From NCBI GenBank assembly GCA_013200995.1, contig CP053688.1:1178001-1242000 (forward strand): a stretch of DNA of 64,000 nucleotides, read 5' to 3'. The notes under the pieces are model-generated. The model had not been told where the DNA came from and did not search any database. It was given only the letters and a program-made list of their open reading frames with translations. The translations under genes were made by a program, and so were the position numbers. This document shows, one piece after another, positions 51,937 through 62,040 of this stretch (the stretch's first letter is position 1; every line of letters begins with the position of its first letter). Origin of the DNA: Arthrobacter citreus. GTDB lineage: Bacteria > Bacillota > Bacilli > Bacillales > Bacillaceae_G.

Positions 51937-54900
51937 TCAATTTTTCGTAATTGTTAATTGATACTGATCATAGTCAGAAATACCTTTCGCTTCTTCTACG
52001 CGTATATAGTAAGTTCCTTTTTTTAACCTAATTTGGCCGACTTCGGGATCGTCATATGTGTAGCGGTTGAATGTGCCTAAATTTTTACCTTTAGAGTCGT
52101 AGAAAGTTATCTTACCATTCATTCCAGACATAGGCATTTCAAGGTTGTATGAAACATATCGGTCTTTATCATTTACAAATTTAAAATAATCTTTATCACC
52201 ATTTGCGACATTTGCGTTTAAATAGCCTAAACCGATATATGTGTTTTTACCAATATATCTTAATGGTAGTCTGATTGAAGGAATACCATTTGTATATTTC
52301 GCTTTAGCATCTTCGTCAGCTCGGTTCAGTGAATAAAAACGGAATATATATTCGTGAAGATTTGCAATATCTGGGTAAGAATTAGCTATTTCAAAGAAAT
52401 AACCATGATTCGGTTTAGCTTGGAATGAACTTTTTGTGATGTCGCCATAATTTTGATAATAGCTTGCTTTCTCACGTTCTGTTCCATCTAATCTTTTATT
52501 TCCATTTGTATCTTCATAGACTGTAATGTTTACTGGTAGGTCATTAAATAGACTTGAGTACATCCCCCCTGATTGGGTTGGATCTACTGGTAACGCCATA
52601 AATTCGAATCCTTTTAGAACTGTAGATGTACTAGTATTTTTAAAGTAGAAATAGTCTTCATCAGAAGAACTTGAGAAATTACCATATTGTATCTCATCAT
52701 AACTTTTAAGAGTTTTAGCAGAAGCGAATGAATTATTCGGTTCATATTTGTCTTTTGCTATACCTTCTCCACCTTGAAATGTTAATTGATAAGGCTCATC
52801 TAATGCACCACCTACTGATGAAACACGGAAATAATACGTTTTGTTACTATCGAGTAAAGCAAACAGATCTTTATTATTATCTGTATAATCACGATCTTGG
52901 AAAGTAGTGTAATAATTAAATGTTTTTGTTACATATTCAAAAGCACCTGTGTTCGAATTGTAAACATACGCTTGAGCATCAAACTGTTGATTTTTATTAC
53001 CATTAATATTTAAATGAATAAACTCATTTTTACTTGGAGTGTACTTATACCAATCTACATCATTGTTATCTTGCATATAAGCCAATGGCCTTTTTCCATA
53101 TCCTGTGATTGGAATTGCGTTTTTTAGCACTTGTTGAACATCCTCTGGATCCATTCCAGTCGTCACATCATCAATTGGTGTTGAATCATCTAATTGATTT
53201 ATTAAGCCGTTTGATAAATCTAGCTGTTTAAATGTATTGACCAATCCGTCTTCATCAGCTGGTAAGTCTAGTTTTGACATCTTAAATGCTACTTTTTCAA
53301 ATGAGCCTGGAATAATATATGGTGCATCTGGTTGTTCATCGTATAAAGGTAATGAAAAGACTGAGATTGGAGCACTTGATAGTTCAATAATATAATCTGT
53401 GTCCTTCTTTAGTGTAACCGCACCTTTTTCTCCTTCACTTTTCCCGTTATGATCGATTGAAACGAGTGGTAGTGGTTGTTTTGCATTAGATGTGTTTATA
53501 TATTCATCCCATTTATCTTTTGTATATACAGTGATAGAAGTATTTAGTCCAGGAATTGAACCCATTGATAATAAGATTTTTTCATCTTCAGTTGGTCTGT
53601 ATGAAATATATCTAGCCCCAGTATTTCCCTTATTAAATAGAAGGAATGAATCATCATTTAGACTAGTTGCATCAAAAGGTAAGGACGTAACTTCAATTGG
53701 ATTGTTTTTTGCGCCAGTTTCTTCATTAATATTTAGTTTCTTTTTAATTGATAAACTAAAAGTAGAGCTACCTTTTGAACTATATCTTGAGTTTTTATCC
53801 ATAACTTCAATGACAAGTGTTCCATCCTTTGGAGCAGTGTAAATGGTCCCTTCAGCAATTCCAGCAAGTACATCATCAATAATTAGTGGCTTAGAAGATG
53901 TTTTACTAGTTCCTTCATAGAAGCGAAGGGAAAGCTGATCATCGTAATTTTTTGCCATTTTTAACGTAAGACCTACATCTTCTCCTGCCTTTAAATTTAA
54001 TTTATATCGATTAATTTGATGTGGTTTTGTAATTGTTCCTTTATATGAAGCCTCTCCATTTTCAGAAAGCTGAACAGCAGCTGCACTATCTATAATCGCT
54101 GAAGCAGATGGCTTTTTATATGAAACTAGTTTTTTCATATCATATTTTAAAGCTTTTACCGGATCGACAAGACCATAACCATAATATATATCATATCCGG
54201 ATGATCCTTTATCAGTGGCCGTTTCTTCAAGAATTTGTTCTATATCATAAGATGAAAGATTCGGATACTTTGTTTTTAATAGTGATGCGATTCCCGATAC
54301 AATCGGTGTTGCCATTGATGTACCACTTAAATAATAGTATGTACTACCAATTGTTGGAGCATAAATCGTACTATAAATGAACTCTCCAGGTGCAACTACA
54401 TCCACACCAGGACCGTATGTTGAAAATGAAGCAAGATGTTTTTCACTATCTGTTGCACCAACGGAAATAACTCCATCGTATGATGCTGGGTAGCTATATT
54501 CATTTGTGCCACTATTTCCTGCAGCTGCAACAACAACAACGCCTTTGCTGATTGCATATTGAATTGTATCATCAAGTAACTGACTATACATTGTACCACC
54601 AAGGCTCATATTTATTACTTTCGCACCTTTAGAAACAGCATAAAGAATCCCTTCTGAAATCGAATAGTCTGAAGTGTATTCATTCCCATTAAAAACATCT
54701 ACAGAAAGAATTTTAGCATTAGGATTAATACCATATGCGCCTATTTTATTATCCTTTTTTGCAGCAATAATACCTGTGACATGAGTTCCATGAAAGTCTC
54801 TTACAGCTTGTGTTGCTGGATCAACTACATTATATGAACCAAGCAGTTGACCTGTTAAATCAGGATGACTTCTATCTACGCCTTGATCAATTACAGCAAC

Positions 54901-55359
54901 AGTAATTGCTTTTTTAGCAACAAGTTTTTGTGCAGCTGAAATGTTTAGCTGACTTAAATGATACGCCTCATCTTCTTTAGGATTTGCTGCACTTGACATT
55001 AATTTATATTGAACGCTTGGAGAAACTGATTTAATCGTTCCGTATTGATTATAAACACTAAGAGCAGTTGATAATTTTTTACCATTTTTTAATTTAACGA
55101 TATCATAACCTAGAGACGGAAAAGACTTTACAACACTCATTCCAGCACGATCATGTATCGAATTAGAAACAAAGCTATTATATTTTACAACATATGTAGA
55201 ATCGCTAATTTGCTCTTTATTTGTAAGGAAAGGCAGTGGAGCATGTTGATTCAAAAATTTTGTTTTACTAGTATTCTTTACTGCAGCGTCAGTCGGGGTA
55301 TGTGTTAGCATACTTGCTGCTAAAGAAAAAACTGCGCTAAATTTCATTATTTTTTTCAA
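51937..55359 (-). CDS. secreted subtilisin-family protease with PPC-like C-terminal repeats
   Basis: 1140 residues. Signal peptide (MKKIMKFSAVFSLAASMLTH), short propeptide, then the S8 domain with Asp in VAVIDQGVDRSHPD (about 156), His in RDFHGTHVTG (about 191), oxyanion Asn in VAAAGNSG and Ser in LSGTSMATPI (about 349). After residue 440 several PPC-type beta domains follow (KLNLKAGEDVGLTLKMAKNY, DKYEPNNSFASAKTLKSYDE, LRLKKGTYYIRVEEA-like ending). PPC domains bind surfaces or assist secretion. ATG has a weak site (GGATTCTTC). No dockerin, unlike the Vpr-like protein. Confidence 0.93.
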   Translation of the reverse strand: MKKIMKFSAVFSLAASMLTHTPTDAAVKNTSKTKFLNQHAPLPFLTNKEQISDSTYVVKYNSFVSNSIHDRAGMSVVKSFPSLGYDIVKLKNGKKLSTALSVYNQYGTIKSVSPSVQYKLMSSAANPKEDEAYHLSQLNISAAQKLVAKKAITVAVIDQGVDRSHPDLTGQLLGSYNVVDPATQAVRDFHGTHVTGIIAAKKDNKIGAYGINPNAKILSVDVFNGNEYTSDYSISEGILYAVSKGAKVINMSLGGTMYSQLLDDTIQYAISKGVVVVAAAGNSGTNEYSYPASYDGVISVGATDSEKHLASFSTYGPGVDVVAPGEFIYSTIYAPTIGSTYYYLSGTSMATPIVSGIASLLKTKYPNLSSYDIEQILEETATDKGSSGYDIYYGYGLVDPVKALKYDMKKLVSYKKPSASAIIDSAAAVQLSENGEASYKGTITKPHQINRYKLNLKAGEDVGLTLKMAKNYDDQLSLRFYEGTSKTSSKPLIIDDVLAGIAEGTIYTAPKDGTLVIEVMDKNSRYSSKGSSTFSLSIKKKLNINEETGAKNNPIEVTSLPFDATSLNDDSFLLFNKGNTGARYISYRPTEDEKILLSMGSIPGLNTSITVYTKDKWDEYINTSNAKQPLPLVSIDHNGKSEGEKGAVTLKKDTDYIIELSSAPISVFSLPLYDEQPDAPYIIPGSFEKVAFKMSKLDLPADEDGLVNTFKQLDLSNGLINQLDDSTPIDDVTTGMDPEDVQQVLKNAIPITGYGKRPLAYMQDNNDVDWYKYTPSKNEFIHLNINGNKNQQFDAQAYVYNSNTGAFEYVTKTFNYYTTFQDRDYTDNNKDLFALLDSNKTYYFRVSSVGGALDEPYQLTFQGGEGIAKDKYEPNNSFASAKTLKSYDEIQYGNFSSSSDEDYFYFKNTSTSTVLKGFEFMALPVDPTQSGGMYSSLFNDLPVNITVYEDTNGNKRLDGTEREKASYYQNYGDITKSSFQAKPNHGYFFEIANSYPDIANLHEYIFRFYSLNRADEDAKAKYTNGIPSIRLPLRYIGKNTYIGLGYLNANVANGDKDYFKFVNDKDRYVSYNLEMPMSGMNGKITFYDSKGKNLGTFNRYTYDDPEVGQIRLKKGTYYIRVEEAKGISDYDQYQLTITKN

Positions 55360-55790
55360 GAAGAATCCTCATTTCTGGTTTTTTAATAGATTCGTAGATT
55401 AATCATTATAAAAAAGGTAAAAGATGAAATAGTATTTTATAGATTGTAACACTATGATCTATGGCTAATTTCATTATACCGTTATGTAATTACAGAAATT
55501 TGTCATACTATGAAAGAAAAGAGAAAAAGAAGAGAAAATTTAAAATATAATGACAAAAGATAACTCTGAATTACATATTGAAACAAACCACTTTCCCTTA
55601 GTTGAGTGATCATTTTTAATGTAAACGAAGGATGAAAAGCATCTTTAAAAGTAAAATACAATTCTATCATTCTCTTTTTTCCATTTAATACTTTATATAA
55701 TTTATTCACTAAAATAATAATACTATTTATTTGTAACATTAGGGCATTAGTTGCTAACATTATATAATTTCAATTTAATCTAATTGACTA
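55360..55790. other. intergenic region upstream of the second protease
   Basis: 430 AT-rich bases with no convincing gene (an 85-codon frame lacks a ribosome binding site). It includes the protease promoter region; no repeat or hairpin stands out. Confidence 0.4.
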
Positions 55791-56174
55791 TCATAAGCTT
55801 TTAAGCCAGTTCTTATAGTAATTTCGTTGTTCAAGAATGGTCACAAAATTTAAAGTATCATCACAATCAAAAATATCAACTAAATCCTCATATAAGGCTT
55901 GTTTTCCAAAACTTAATTTATAAGCTAAACGTCCACTCCCCATTGATTGTGTCATTGGAGATGGGTATTCATTTAAAGCAGATCCATTGCAAAGAATTTG
56001 GATGCTCTTTTCTTCCAAATACAGTCTGAATTTTTCTAATGCCTCAAAAAAGCTATCGCCAATATAACTTCTTTCCTGTTGTCCAAAATTAATTTTCAGC
56101 ATAACCATCTCTTCATCATTTGGTGCTTCTTCAAATAATTCAATTAGAATCTCTTCTATATTATTTTTTTCCAA
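55791..56174 (-). CDS. hypothetical acidic protein (127 aa)
   Basis: Soluble, acidic; starts MEKNNIEEILIELFEEAPND and includes FFEALEKFRLYLEEKSIQIL and the ending NYYKNWLKSL. The ORF begins at TTG (56174); an in-frame stop lies just upstream, and AGGAG stands 19 bases away, which is too far. The start may thus be wrong or the gene slightly damaged. Polar immunity-type proteins look like this, but no family is recognised. Confidence 0.6.
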   Translation of the reverse strand: MEKNNIEEILIELFEEAPNDEEMVMLKINFGQQERSYIGDSFFEALEKFRLYLEEKSIQILCNGSALNEYPSPMTQSMGSGRLAYKLSFGKQALYEDLVDIFDCDDTLNFVTILEQRNYYKNWLKSL

Positions 56175-56327
56175 ACTAACTTAACAAATTTCTCCTCTTT
56201 TAGCGTTGAGAACACCTCATTTATAACTAACTCCAGGATATCTATTAGACTAATTATATCATTCATTGTACTACTAATCTCTCATTCTTTTTTGTTAATT
56301 ACTTCATAAAAATCTCTTATATAAACG

Positions 56328-56456
56328 TTAGATAGACATTTTTGATTTGATATCTTTTTTCCATCTGATTCCCAATGACTGTTTCACGCACAATGTTAAA
56401 AGTTGAATCCCAGATAGAATAAAGATCATGCTCACGAATATTGTAATCGGTTTCAT
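56328..56456 (-). CDS. small membrane protein candidate (42 aa)
   Basis: ATG at 56456; AGGAG lies 14 bases upstream, slightly far. Product MKPITIFVSMIFILSGIQLL then a basic tail (GIRWKKDIKSKMSI). A single N-terminal membrane helix with a cytosolic or external basic tail. No family recognised. Confidence 0.4.
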   Translation of the reverse strand: MKPITIFVSMIFILSGIQLLTLCVKQSLGIRWKKDIKSKMSI

Positions 56457-56689
56457 TTTTTTATAATATTCTCCTTTTACGAAACAAATCTTATTTTAAT
56501 AACAAATACAGCCCAAACTTATAATAATTTATTAAACAATCTAAAGTATGTCCCTCTCACATAGAATAATGAGAACTAGCAATGATAATCAATTGATTAA
56601 TATTTTATACTTTCTTATTAAACTAAAATGACATATTGCTGCTACTTTAATGGAATATCAAAATTAATTTTCTATTAAAAAGAAAAATA

Positions 56690-56740
56690 AAAAAAGAGCT
56701 TAAATACTTCTTTTATTAAAAAGATACTTAAAACTCTAAT
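56690..56740 (-). terminator. terminator of the LacI-family gene
   Basis: Imperfect long stem: AGAGTTTTAAGTATC against GTATTTAAGCTCT with mismatches, and AAAAG/CTTTT inside; T run on the minus strand. Confidence 0.6.
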
Positions 56741-56747
56741 TTAAATA

Positions 56748-57704
56748 TTACGAAGATCCACCAACAGTCAATGAAACTTCAATTATCTCATTCTCAACTA
56801 CTTCGTTAGATATTAACTTCAATAAATTTGTAGCGGCTAATGAACCCCAGTCAAAAGTTGAATATGATATGGTACTTAATCTTGGTGATACATATTGCGC
56901 TAATTCAATATTATCAAATCCTACGATAAATACATCTTTGCCTACATGGTAATCTGTATCTTGAAGATAGTTATAGATTCCTACGGCCATTTCATCATTT
57001 AAACAAAAGATTGCACTTGGTTCATTATAATTTGAAAAAATTTGTTTCGCTGCTTGTTCGCCTGAATCCTTCATGAAATTTCCGGAGATTTCAATGGACT
57101 CAACTTCAGGATAGTTTGATAATTCTTCTCTAACACCTTCCATACGTTTAGTTGAATCGTATGAACCATCTGGACCTGTTAAAACATATACTTTTTTCAC
57201 ATTGTTTTTAAGAAGTTCTTTTATGGCTAAATGTGCTCCACTTTTATTATTTATTAAGACACCTTTAATATTTTTGTGCTGTAATTCTCGATCCATCACG
57301 ACCATTTTATAATTTTTTTCTGCATAATCTAAAAGCTCTTTATCTGAAAATGCCTGATCTAATATAATTCCACCATCTATTACTTTTTCAAGCAATAATC
57401 GATGTGATTGTACGCCAGAACATGCTATTAATTCATAGCCTTTATCGTTTAATGCTTGTCTCATTCCTCTTAATAATGGCCCGTAAAAATATCCACCATA
57501 ATCAGCTAAAAATACCCCAATAATTTTTGTTTCTTTAACCTTTAACATTCTTGCAGCTGCATTTGGAACATATCCTAATCTATTTGCAATCTTTAAAATT
57601 CTGCTTCGTGTTTCTTCAGTTACCTTTGGGCTACCATTTAACGCATACGATACTGTTGAAATGGAAACTCCAGCTTCTTTGGCAATATCTTTTATTCCTG
57701 CCAT
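56748..57704 (-). CDS. LacI family transcriptional regulator
   Basis: 318 residues. HTH at the start (GIKDIAKEAGVSISTVSYAL NGSPKVTEETR) with the LacI hinge helix (AARMLKVKETKIIGVFLADY), then a periplasmic-binding-protein-like domain ending VSPRLSTISYSTFDWGSLAA. Usually a sugar-responsive repressor. It faces a dead sugar-binding-protein gene, so its target operon may be mostly gone. ATG follows GGAGGAT. Confidence 0.94.
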   Translation of the reverse strand: MAGIKDIAKEAGVSISTVSYALNGSPKVTEETRSRILKIANRLGYVPNAAARMLKVKETKIIGVFLADYGGYFYGPLLRGMRQALNDKGYELIACSGVQSHRLLLEKVIDGGIILDQAFSDKELLDYAEKNYKMVVMDRELQHKNIKGVLINNKSGAHLAIKELLKNNVKKVYVLTGPDGSYDSTKRMEGVREELSNYPEVESIEISGNFMKDSGEQAAKQIFSNYNEPSAIFCLNDEMAVGIYNYLQDTDYHVGKDVFIVGFDNIELAQYVSPRLSTISYSTFDWGSLAATNLLKLISNEVVENEIIEVSLTVGGSS

Positions 57705-57887
57705 CCTATATCCTCCATTCTATTGATACCAAAAAGCCAATTTCGTCTTTATTGTTTCGTTTATTACGATTCATTTAAATATTGTTTAAATTATTATGCT
57801 TAAATTAATATTATCAAAATTAAGTAAACTTTTCCTACTTTTTTTTCATTCTTTTTACCTATACTTTGAATGGTATATTTTTACTCA

Positions 57888-57933
57888 CAAAAGGTGAGCA
57901 CAGAAGTATTTTTGACTTCTTTTGCCCACCTTT
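57888..57933 (-). terminator. hairpin after the solute-binding-protein relic
   Basis: AAAAGGTG..GC..GAAGT pairs with ACTTC..GC..CACCTTTT around ATTTTTG; a T-rich run is on each side. It is the old end of the sugar-uptake gene. Confidence 0.6.
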
Positions 57934-57973
57934 TAATTCACTTTAGCTTGTCTATTTAGTTATTATGGAGTAA

Positions 57974-58600
57974 CTAATTTTTTACTTTTCCAGCCCAACG
58001 TTTTTGATCCATTTTTTATGTATTCGCTTTTAAGTATAAATCCCAAATTAATCCGGTTTCATAGTTTTCAATCATTAGTAATGTTGCACCTTTATCCTTT
58101 GCATAATCTTGATATTGTACTGATCCTTGTGATGCGAAATTGAATAAGTCCCACACATTTGTATCGTCTTTATCAACAATTTTCACTCCAATTTTAGCTT
58201 CCCAACGGGCTGGAATATATCCCGGTAATGTTTTCATTGAATCAACTAAAGCATTATTTAAATGATTGTAAATATCTTGAATTCCAGGAATGCTATAGAT
58301 TTCCCAGTACTTATCCAATAATTCTTTGTCAGAAGAAATAGGTAAAGTTGTTAAATCTGGTCCATTTTTTACACTTAAATTCATACGTTCTTTGAAGCCT
58401 TCTTTACCATATGACATAAGCTTTGCAAAATCATACGCTTCCTTAGGATGCTTCGTATTTTTAGAAATCCCTAAAAAGTCATTAACAATCGCTGCTCTTC
58501 CGCCGGGAATTCCGATATAATCCCAATCGAAATTTAATTTTTTCATAAAATTAGGAATATTGTATCTGGACCGTTATTCCAGTTCGTGTATTTAATAATA
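57974..58600 (-). pseudogene. truncated ABC sugar-transporter solute-binding protein
   Basis: An ORF of 176 codons (58016-58546) starts MKKLNFDWDYIGIPGGRAAI and holds the C-terminal half of a CUT1 sugar-binding protein (SKNTKHPKEAYDFAKLMSYG, ARWEAKIGVKIVDKD). Upstream the homology runs on in another frame (NWNNGPDTIFL), so a frameshift cuts it. After its TAA at 58016 the frame continues without change (KMDQKRWAGKVKN) to TAG at 57974, which looks like the original C-terminus. The N-terminal lobe and signal peptide are absent. Not functional. Confidence 0.8.
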
Positions 58601-58624
58601 ATCTTTACTAAATATTGATTTTTA

Positions 58625-58655
58625 AATAAAAAAGGGGCTGTCTAATTAATTAGAC
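58625..58655 (-). terminator. palindromic terminator of the HExxH-protein gene
   Basis: TGTCTAATTAATTAGACA is a perfect 18-base palindrome flanked by GGGG/CCTT pairs; the T run lies on the minus strand. Confidence 0.75.
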
Positions 58656-58703
58656 AACCTTCAGGAATTTTTATTAATTGTATTAGTTGAACATGTAATA
58701 ATA

Positions 58704-59903
58704 CTAATTTAAATATAAATAAATAGCATTTTCATTTATATTTAAATTTCCCTTTATCTCTCCTATACCCTCGACTGCAAGAGAATCCGTTTTTACAATG
58801 GGTTTATTTTTTAATATTAGATGTAATCTAACAATATTTTGAATTCTATCTTTCCAATTGGTAATAACAGGTTGTTGAATAAGATAGTCTTCATTATTCA
58901 TTCTAACTTTTAAAAAGTTTTTGTGTAAAAGTTTATCTTGATATGGAATGACATTCATCGGATCAAAAGATTTTGAAGTTATTTCACCTTCAATAAATAG
59001 ATGAATTCCTTTTTGTTGCTCAAATTCTTCAACTGTATTTTTTCTATTTTGCGTTACATAATTTAATACAGCATCTGTTTCAGGAGTTATTTCAAGATCA
59101 CTTACTACTTTCGTTCCATCGGAAAGCTGTTTTATTAACTCATAAAGTGTTTCTTCTTTTTCTAAAAAGCTTACTTTCCAACTAGGTGAAAACTCATCAA
59201 GTAATAAACACATAAACAAACCAGAACTATAACAACTCTTTCGAATATCTGAGGTGGATTCGTAATTGTCCATAAGTTGTTGTCCATATTTTTCTATAAT
59301 CGAATTATATGAATTTGTGCTTTTTTCCGAATAAGCATTTAGTTCAACATACCATGCCGGCCCTTCAATCGTTTCAATCAAATGTTCGTACACTAAATGT
59401 TCCTTTATTATAGAAGCTCTTTTTTCTCTAAGTGCTATAAAACTATTAATATATTGTTTCTTTTTAAGAACATTATTTTCTAACACTGCACTAAAAAGGC
59501 TAGCTCTTTCCTGTTTTCTTAATTCCACATTTTCCTTTAATAAGGGATATGTAATTCCCATCGTCTCATTCGCAAACCTTTTTTCACCCTTAATATATTG
59601 AAAACCGTGAAATAATTCGTGTAAAAGAATCGAAAATAAACTTCCATAATCCTCGTAAAATTCGAGATCAACGATTGCTGTTGGATACTCATTATAAAGA
59701 ATAAGTGTACAACCATTAAATTGATCGTCCCGCTGTAAAATTTGGTATTGATTTTGCTCTGTTTTCGTCATTCTAGGATGATTGAAAAGATATACATTAC
59801 TATTATCATATAATGCGTATGCAACTGATTCAAAACCCGGCCAATAATTATTAAAGTTTGTATTTAATAAGTCTTGGGCAATTTCATTAAAATTTTTACT
59901 CAT
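58704..59903 (-). CDS. putative metalloprotease-like protein with HExxH motif
   Basis: 399 residues, soluble. ILLHELFHGFQYIKGEKRFA (about 93-112) holds HELFH, the zinc motif HExxH. EGPAWYVELNAYSEKSTNSY, about 75 residues later, offers a Glu that could be the third ligand (gluzincin type). The C-terminal 100 residues form a separate beta-rich part (GEIKGNLNINENAIYLYLN at the end). No signal peptide. Family not recognised. The ATG at 59903 is chosen (AAGGATG seven bases upstream). It could also be an inactive relative. Confidence 0.65.
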   Translation of the reverse strand: MSKNFNEIAQDLLNTNFNNYWPGFESVAYALYDNSNVYLFNHPRMTKTEQNQYQILQRDDQFNGCTLILYNEYPTAIVDLEFYEDYGSLFSILLHELFHGFQYIKGEKRFANETMGITYPLLKENVELRKQERASLFSAVLENNVLKKKQYINSFIALREKRASIIKEHLVYEHLIETIEGPAWYVELNAYSEKSTNSYNSIIEKYGQQLMDNYESTSDIRKSCYSSGLFMCLLLDEFSPSWKVSFLEKEETLYELIKQLSDGTKVVSDLEITPETDAVLNYVTQNRKNTVEEFEQQKGIHLFIEGEITSKSFDPMNVIPYQDKLLHKNFLKVRMNNEDYLIQQPVITNWKDRIQNIVRLHLILKNKPIVKTDSLAVEGIGEIKGNLNINENAIYLYLN

Positions 59904-60116
59904 CCGATTCATCCTTTTTATAAAAAATCCATTGTAATTAGATTCTCTTTAAAATAAAAAATTCCTTTTTTAGACGGGATTATGTTATTAATCTATCAAC
60001 TTCAAGGCAGTTTGGTTGTATTAGATTTACTTACATCCAGCTTCCCAATCTTCTGCTAACATACCATAAACATAAAATTCAATTTTTTCTTAATTAAATT
60101 TAACTGGTCAATCCCC

Positions 60117-60956
60117 CTACTTTTTCATTGCACTTATAACAGGTTGGGCACCTTTTTCAGAAATAATAGTTACAAGTAAGCTAGTAACCATATCGGCTTT
60201 TTGACTGTCTGTTGCGGTTAATAATCCTTTTTCTTCGAGCATTTTTAAAGCATCTTCTACCATACCGACTGCGCCTTCAACTATTTCTCTTTTAGCTTGA
60301 ACAACTGCTTTTGCTTGTTGTCTTTGTAACATACTACTTGCTATCTCAGGTGCATAAGCAAGATGACTTAATCGAGCTTCATGAACTTTTACTCCACTTT
60401 TTTGAAGTCGTTCCTGTAGCTCAATTTGTAATTCATCAGCAATCTCTTCTGCATTCCCTCTTAAAGAAAATTCATCTTTATTTGTTGTGTCATAAGCGTA
60501 CTTCGTTGCAATATGGCGGATCGCTGTTTCGCTTTGAATCCTTACAAATTTTTGATAATCTGTAACTTCGAACATTGCTTTTTCAACATCAACTACACTG
60601 TATACTACAACAGCAGCAATCTCGATCGGATTCCCGTCGATGTCATTTACTTTCAATACATCACTATTAAAGTTAACAGCTTTTAGATTAACTTTTGATT
60701 TATTTGTAAATGGAATCGTACAATAGAAACCATCTTCATAGATTGTCCCTAAATATTTCCCCATAAATACCATAGCAACTGCTACATTAGGTTGGTTAAT
60801 TACAAATCCAGATGAAATCAAACAAACGAATATAAATGAAGCAATTATGAAAAATACATTACCACTTTCTAATGAAGTAACCGCGCTAATTAGTAATAAT
60901 CCTATTATTACTACCAATACAATGTAACCGTTAATTCGAAATGCTTCTTTTTTCAT
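60117..60956 (-). CDS. SPFH/Band 7 domain membrane protein
   Basis: 279 residues. Two N-terminal helices (about 10-48), then the SPFH domain (VAVAMVFMGKYLGTIYEDGF YCTIPF, VNDIDGNPIEIAAVVVYSVV, VRIQSETAIRHIATKYAYDT) and a coiled-coil tail QRQQAKAVVQAKREIVEGAV with MLEEKGLL. Stomatin-like scaffolds that organise membrane microdomains. ATG follows AGGAG. Single gene. Confidence 0.9.
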   Translation of the reverse strand: MKKEAFRINGYIVLVVIIGLLLISAVTSLESGNVFFIIASFIFVCLISSGFVINQPNVAVAMVFMGKYLGTIYEDGFYCTIPFTNKSKVNLKAVNFNSDVLKVNDIDGNPIEIAAVVVYSVVDVEKAMFEVTDYQKFVRIQSETAIRHIATKYAYDTTNKDEFSLRGNAEEIADELQIELQERLQKSGVKVHEARLSHLAYAPEIASSMLQRQQAKAVVQAKREIVEGAVGMVEDALKMLEEKGLLTATDSQKADMVTSLLVTIISEKGAQPVISAMKK

Positions 60957-61097
60957 ATTTTTCTCCTCTTCTGAAGTAAAAAACTTCGCTAAATTAATTA
61001 TTCATTTACCTCTAAAGTAGAAATTTAATTACACTAATATATCTTTAAATTTATTAAGAGGAAATTTAACCTTTTTAAAATATTAATTAAAATTAAA

Positions 61098-61751
61098 CTA
61101 AGGCCATAAAAGTTTTTTTCCCCATCTATCTCCTTCAAAGCAATATTTTAATCGTATATGCCTTCTATTTTCATCAGCCTGCCAAAACTCCACTTCTTTT
61201 GCAACTACTCGATACAATGTCCACGAAGGAAACACTAAATTTGGATTTTGTTGTAAAATTTCAATTTGTTTATTTAGCGCCTCATCAAACTCAAAATGCT
61301 CTTTTAAAATTGAACTTTGTTTGCCAATCAACGCTACTGCTCGCGCTATGGTACCTCTGGCTAAAAAGTCTTGGGCACTTAATTCTTTTTCCATTTTTAT
61401 TGCTCTACCACGTATTCTGACTTGTCTACCAATTTGCGACCAATAAAAAGTCATAGCAACATTGGGATTTAAATCGATTTGTTTACCTTTTTCACTTTGT
61501 AAACTTGTTGCAAAATACCACCCTTGTTGATTCACGTCTTTAATAATTAGTACCCTAGCATCAGGATATCCATTATGATCAGTTGTTGAAAGAGTCATTG
61601 AGTGTGGTTCATGCACACCATAATCAACTGCTTCTTGGAACCATTCTAAAAAAAGCTCATTTTGATATTCTGACGCATTGTTAATATTAAACTCAGGAAA
61701 GGGGCCATTAAGTGTTTTACTTTTTCTTATCGCTTTCCTAATGTCGTCCAT
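61098..61751 (-). CDS. pdxH: pyridoxine/pyridoxamine 5'-phosphate oxidase
   Basis: 217 residues. FMN-binding split barrel: HSMTLSTTDHNGYPDARVLI IKDVNQQGWYFATSLQSEKG (about 51-90), FYWSQIGRQVRIRGRA (about 104-119) and the C-terminal signature EVEFWQADENRRHIRL and WGKKLLWP (substrate Arg). It oxidises pyridoxine or pyridoxamine phosphate to pyridoxal phosphate. Bacillus mostly makes PLP through PdxST, so this is a salvage enzyme. ATG follows GGAGGAA. Confidence 0.93.
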   Translation of the reverse strand: MDDIRKAIRKSKTLNGPFPEFNINNASEYQNELFLEWFQEAVDYGVHEPHSMTLSTTDHNGYPDARVLIIKDVNQQGWYFATSLQSEKGKQIDLNPNVAMTFYWSQIGRQVRIRGRAIKMEKELSAQDFLARGTIARAVALIGKQSSILKEHFEFDEALNKQIEILQQNPNLVFPSWTLYRVVAKEVEFWQADENRRHIRLKYCFEGDRWGKKLLWP

Positions 61752-61825
61752 CTAATTCCTCCAAATAATTAATCAAATAGTATAATTAAGACATTCTCCA
61801 TTTTTTTTAACTAACCTGCTTAAAT

Positions 61826-62040
61826 TTATAATGAAAGCGCATCTCTGATTCCTATATTTGTATGAATGTTTTTACTGAACTTTTTAGCATATGTATCAGT
61901 TTTTAAAATCGACTTTGGAGATTTTAATTCTTTTATAATTGCGGTAATAACCTGTCTTTGTCGTTCTTGTCGCCCGAAATCAGTGTTAATATCTCGCTTT
62001 CTCATACGAGAATATGCAAGTGCTTCCAAACCATTTAGGG
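61826..62040 (-). pseudogene. fragment of an LCP (LytR-CpsA-Psr/TagU) gene
   Basis: About 70 codons read LNGLEALAYSRMRKRDINTD FGRQERQRQVITAIIKEL, the heart of LCP phosphotransferases that attach wall teichoic acid to peptidoglycan (Arg residues of SRMRK and GRQ.RQ are active-site arginines). The frame ends at 61826 and begins only at about 62040, where the sequence turns into a GH94 gene. Both ends of the gene are lost. Confidence 0.85.

Larger units (their letters stand above)
56175..56747. other. intergenic region
   Basis: About 570 bases; besides the 42-codon ORF and the LacI-gene terminator there is only AT-rich DNA. Confidence 0.4.

Noticed and set aside
55503-55760. 85-codon minus-strand ORF
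   Set aside because: Rich in hydrophobic residues coded by AT-rich DNA, no ribosome binding site at the ATG, no family pattern.
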